A stretch of 6,244 bases of DNA from Clostridiales bacterium (GTDB lineage Bacteria > Bacillota > Clostridia > Oscillospirales > CAG-272): assembly GCA_003522145.1 (NCBI GenBank), contig DPGD01000011.1, positions 1-6,244 of the forward strand, written 5' to 3'. The position numbers and the translations under genes were made by a program. This document shows, one piece after another, positions 5,756 through 6,244 of this stretch; within the stretch, counting starts at the first letter, position 1, and each line of letters opens with the position of its first letter. A model generated the notes under the pieces. It saw only the letters and a program-made list of their open reading frames with translations. It was not told where the DNA came from and ran no database searches.

Positions 5756-6183
5756 TTTCAACCAGAGGAAGATATGCCATCCGGGTAATGGTGGATTTGG
5801 CAGAACACGGCGGAAGGGAAACTTATACACCCATGAAGCAGGTTGCGGCTCGGCTGGGGCTGTCCTTGAAGTATCTGGAACAGATTTTGCCCTTGCTGAC
5901 CAAAGCAAAATATGTGGAGGGCATACAGGGAAAGGGCGGAGGATACCGGCTTTGCAGGGAGCCTCAGAGCTACCGGATCGGAGATATTCTGAGAGTGACC
6001 GAGGAAGGGCTGGCACCGGTGGCGTGTCTTGAATGCGGAGCCTCCCCCTGTGAGCAGGCGTCTGGATGCAGAACTCTGCCGATGTGGCGCAAATACTATA
6101 AATTGACCTTGGACTATTTCGACAGCATCCGTCTTTCCGATTTGATGGAGCCAAAAGAGGATGTGGGCACCTATGTGATCTGA
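5752..6183 (+). CDS. Rrf2 family transcriptional regulator, IscR-like
   Basis: A 143-residue winged-helix regulator of the Rrf2 family (IscR, CymR, NsrR). The N-terminus ISTRGRYAIRVMVDLA (2-17), recognition-helix region LSLKYLEQIL (37-46) and wing GKGGGYRL (60-67) are standard. Glu43 is at the position that in E. coli IscR helps choose between site types. The loop after the dimer helix has CLECGASPCEQASGC, with Cys92, Cys95, Cys100 and Cys106, suited to an Fe-S cluster. The IscR ligand His107 aligns with Leu109 here, so ligation would differ. A fifth cysteine, Cys68, lies near the wing. The ATG overlaps the mnmA stop (ATGA), and AAAGGA at 5736-5741 serves as ribosome binding site. As last gene of the operon it probably represses the cysK promoter through the two palindromes there. 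An IscR-like Fe-S sensor is favoured; a CymR-like cysteine regulator is the alternative, which is why no symbol is given. Confidence 0.92.
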   Translation: MISTRGRYAIRVMVDLAEHGGRETYTPMKQVAARLGLSLKYLEQILPLLTKAKYVEGIQGKGGGYRLCREPQSYRIGDILRVTEEGLAPVACLECGASPCEQASGCRTLPMWRKYYKLTLDYFDSIRLSDLMEPKEDVGTYVI

Positions 6184-6244
6184 GCTTTCCGGAGAAGAAA
6201 AGACCGGAAATACCACCAAAGAATAAATATCCCCCCGTAAATGC
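6171..6244 (-). CDS. Possible C-terminal end of a convergent membrane protein gene (partial)
   Basis: On the minus strand a frame is open from the window edge to a TAG at 6171-6173. Its visible tail reads IYGGIFILWWYFRSFLLRK and then AQIT. A hydrophobic segment followed by basic residues is typical of the end of an inner-membrane protein. It would overlap the last 13 bases of the Rrf2 gene tail to tail. Only about 24 residues are visible, and short AT-rich stretches can give such tails by chance, so this is tentative and no function is proposed. Confidence 0.3.
   Translation of the reverse strand, partial: IYGGIFILWWYFRSFLLRKAQIT
6186..6210 (+). terminator. Weak hairpin after the Rrf2 gene, possible operon terminator
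   Basis: TTTCCGG (6186-6192) and CCGGAAA (6204-6210) form a 7-bp stem with an 11-base purine-rich loop, starting 3 bases after the Rrf2 stop codon. The following bases, TACCACCAAAG, contain no T run, so intrinsic termination is doubtful; the true terminator may lie beyond the window. Confidence 0.3.

Overview
The window looks like chromosomal DNA of an anaerobic Gram-positive bacterium of the class Clostridia, for example a gut Lachnospiraceae or Oscillospiraceae lineage. I infer this from moderate GC content, strong AGGAGG-type ribosome binding sites, a short NifU-type scaffold made without HscA/HscB/IscA/ferredoxin partners, a clostridial-style cysteine desulfurase ending near MSPLW, and an Rrf2 regulator with a cysteine-rich loop. 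No taxonomic marker is present, so this is an inference from style. I see no mobile element, CRISPR array, rRNA or tRNA. Gene density is high and no gene-free stretch exceeds about 170 bases.

Layout. (1) 1-1149, plus strand: the C-terminal part of a sodium/phosphate cotransporter-type membrane protein with a cytoplasmic PhoU-like regulatory domain, cut by the window edge and followed by a strong hairpin terminator at 1205-1242. (2) 1302-1823, minus strand: a small FMN nitroreductase with its own extended -10 promoter. (3) 1824-1994: a divergent control region. On the plus strand it has a near-perfect sigma-A promoter (TTGACA, 17-base spacer, TATAAT) with two palindromes of the same design (CCTAY-N7-RTAGG) laid over the -35 box and over the presumed transcription start. 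(4) 1995-6183, plus strand: a five-gene sulfur-trafficking operon, cysK - iscS - iscU - mnmA - Rrf2 regulator. Spacing tightens along it: an 89-base gap with a 14-bp stem-loop, then a 17-base gap, then an 8-base overlap, then a 4-base overlap. (5) 6184-6244: a weak hairpin and, possibly, the tail of a convergent gene on the minus strand.

How the operon fits together. CysK makes cysteine from O-acetylserine and sulfide. IscS strips sulfur from that cysteine as a persulfide. IscU receives sulfur and iron to build Fe-S clusters, while MnmA uses IscS-derived sulfur to thiolate U34 of tRNA. The last gene encodes an Rrf2-family regulator whose cysteines could bind an Fe-S cluster, and the two palindromes at the cysK promoter are its most likely operators, giving a feedback loop. 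The enzymes are known families. The points most worth a second look are the dual operator, the regulator-last gene order joining CysK (the partner of CymR in Bacillus) to an IscR-like sensor, the three-cysteine MnmA, and the stem-loop that could uncouple cysK from the Fe-S genes.
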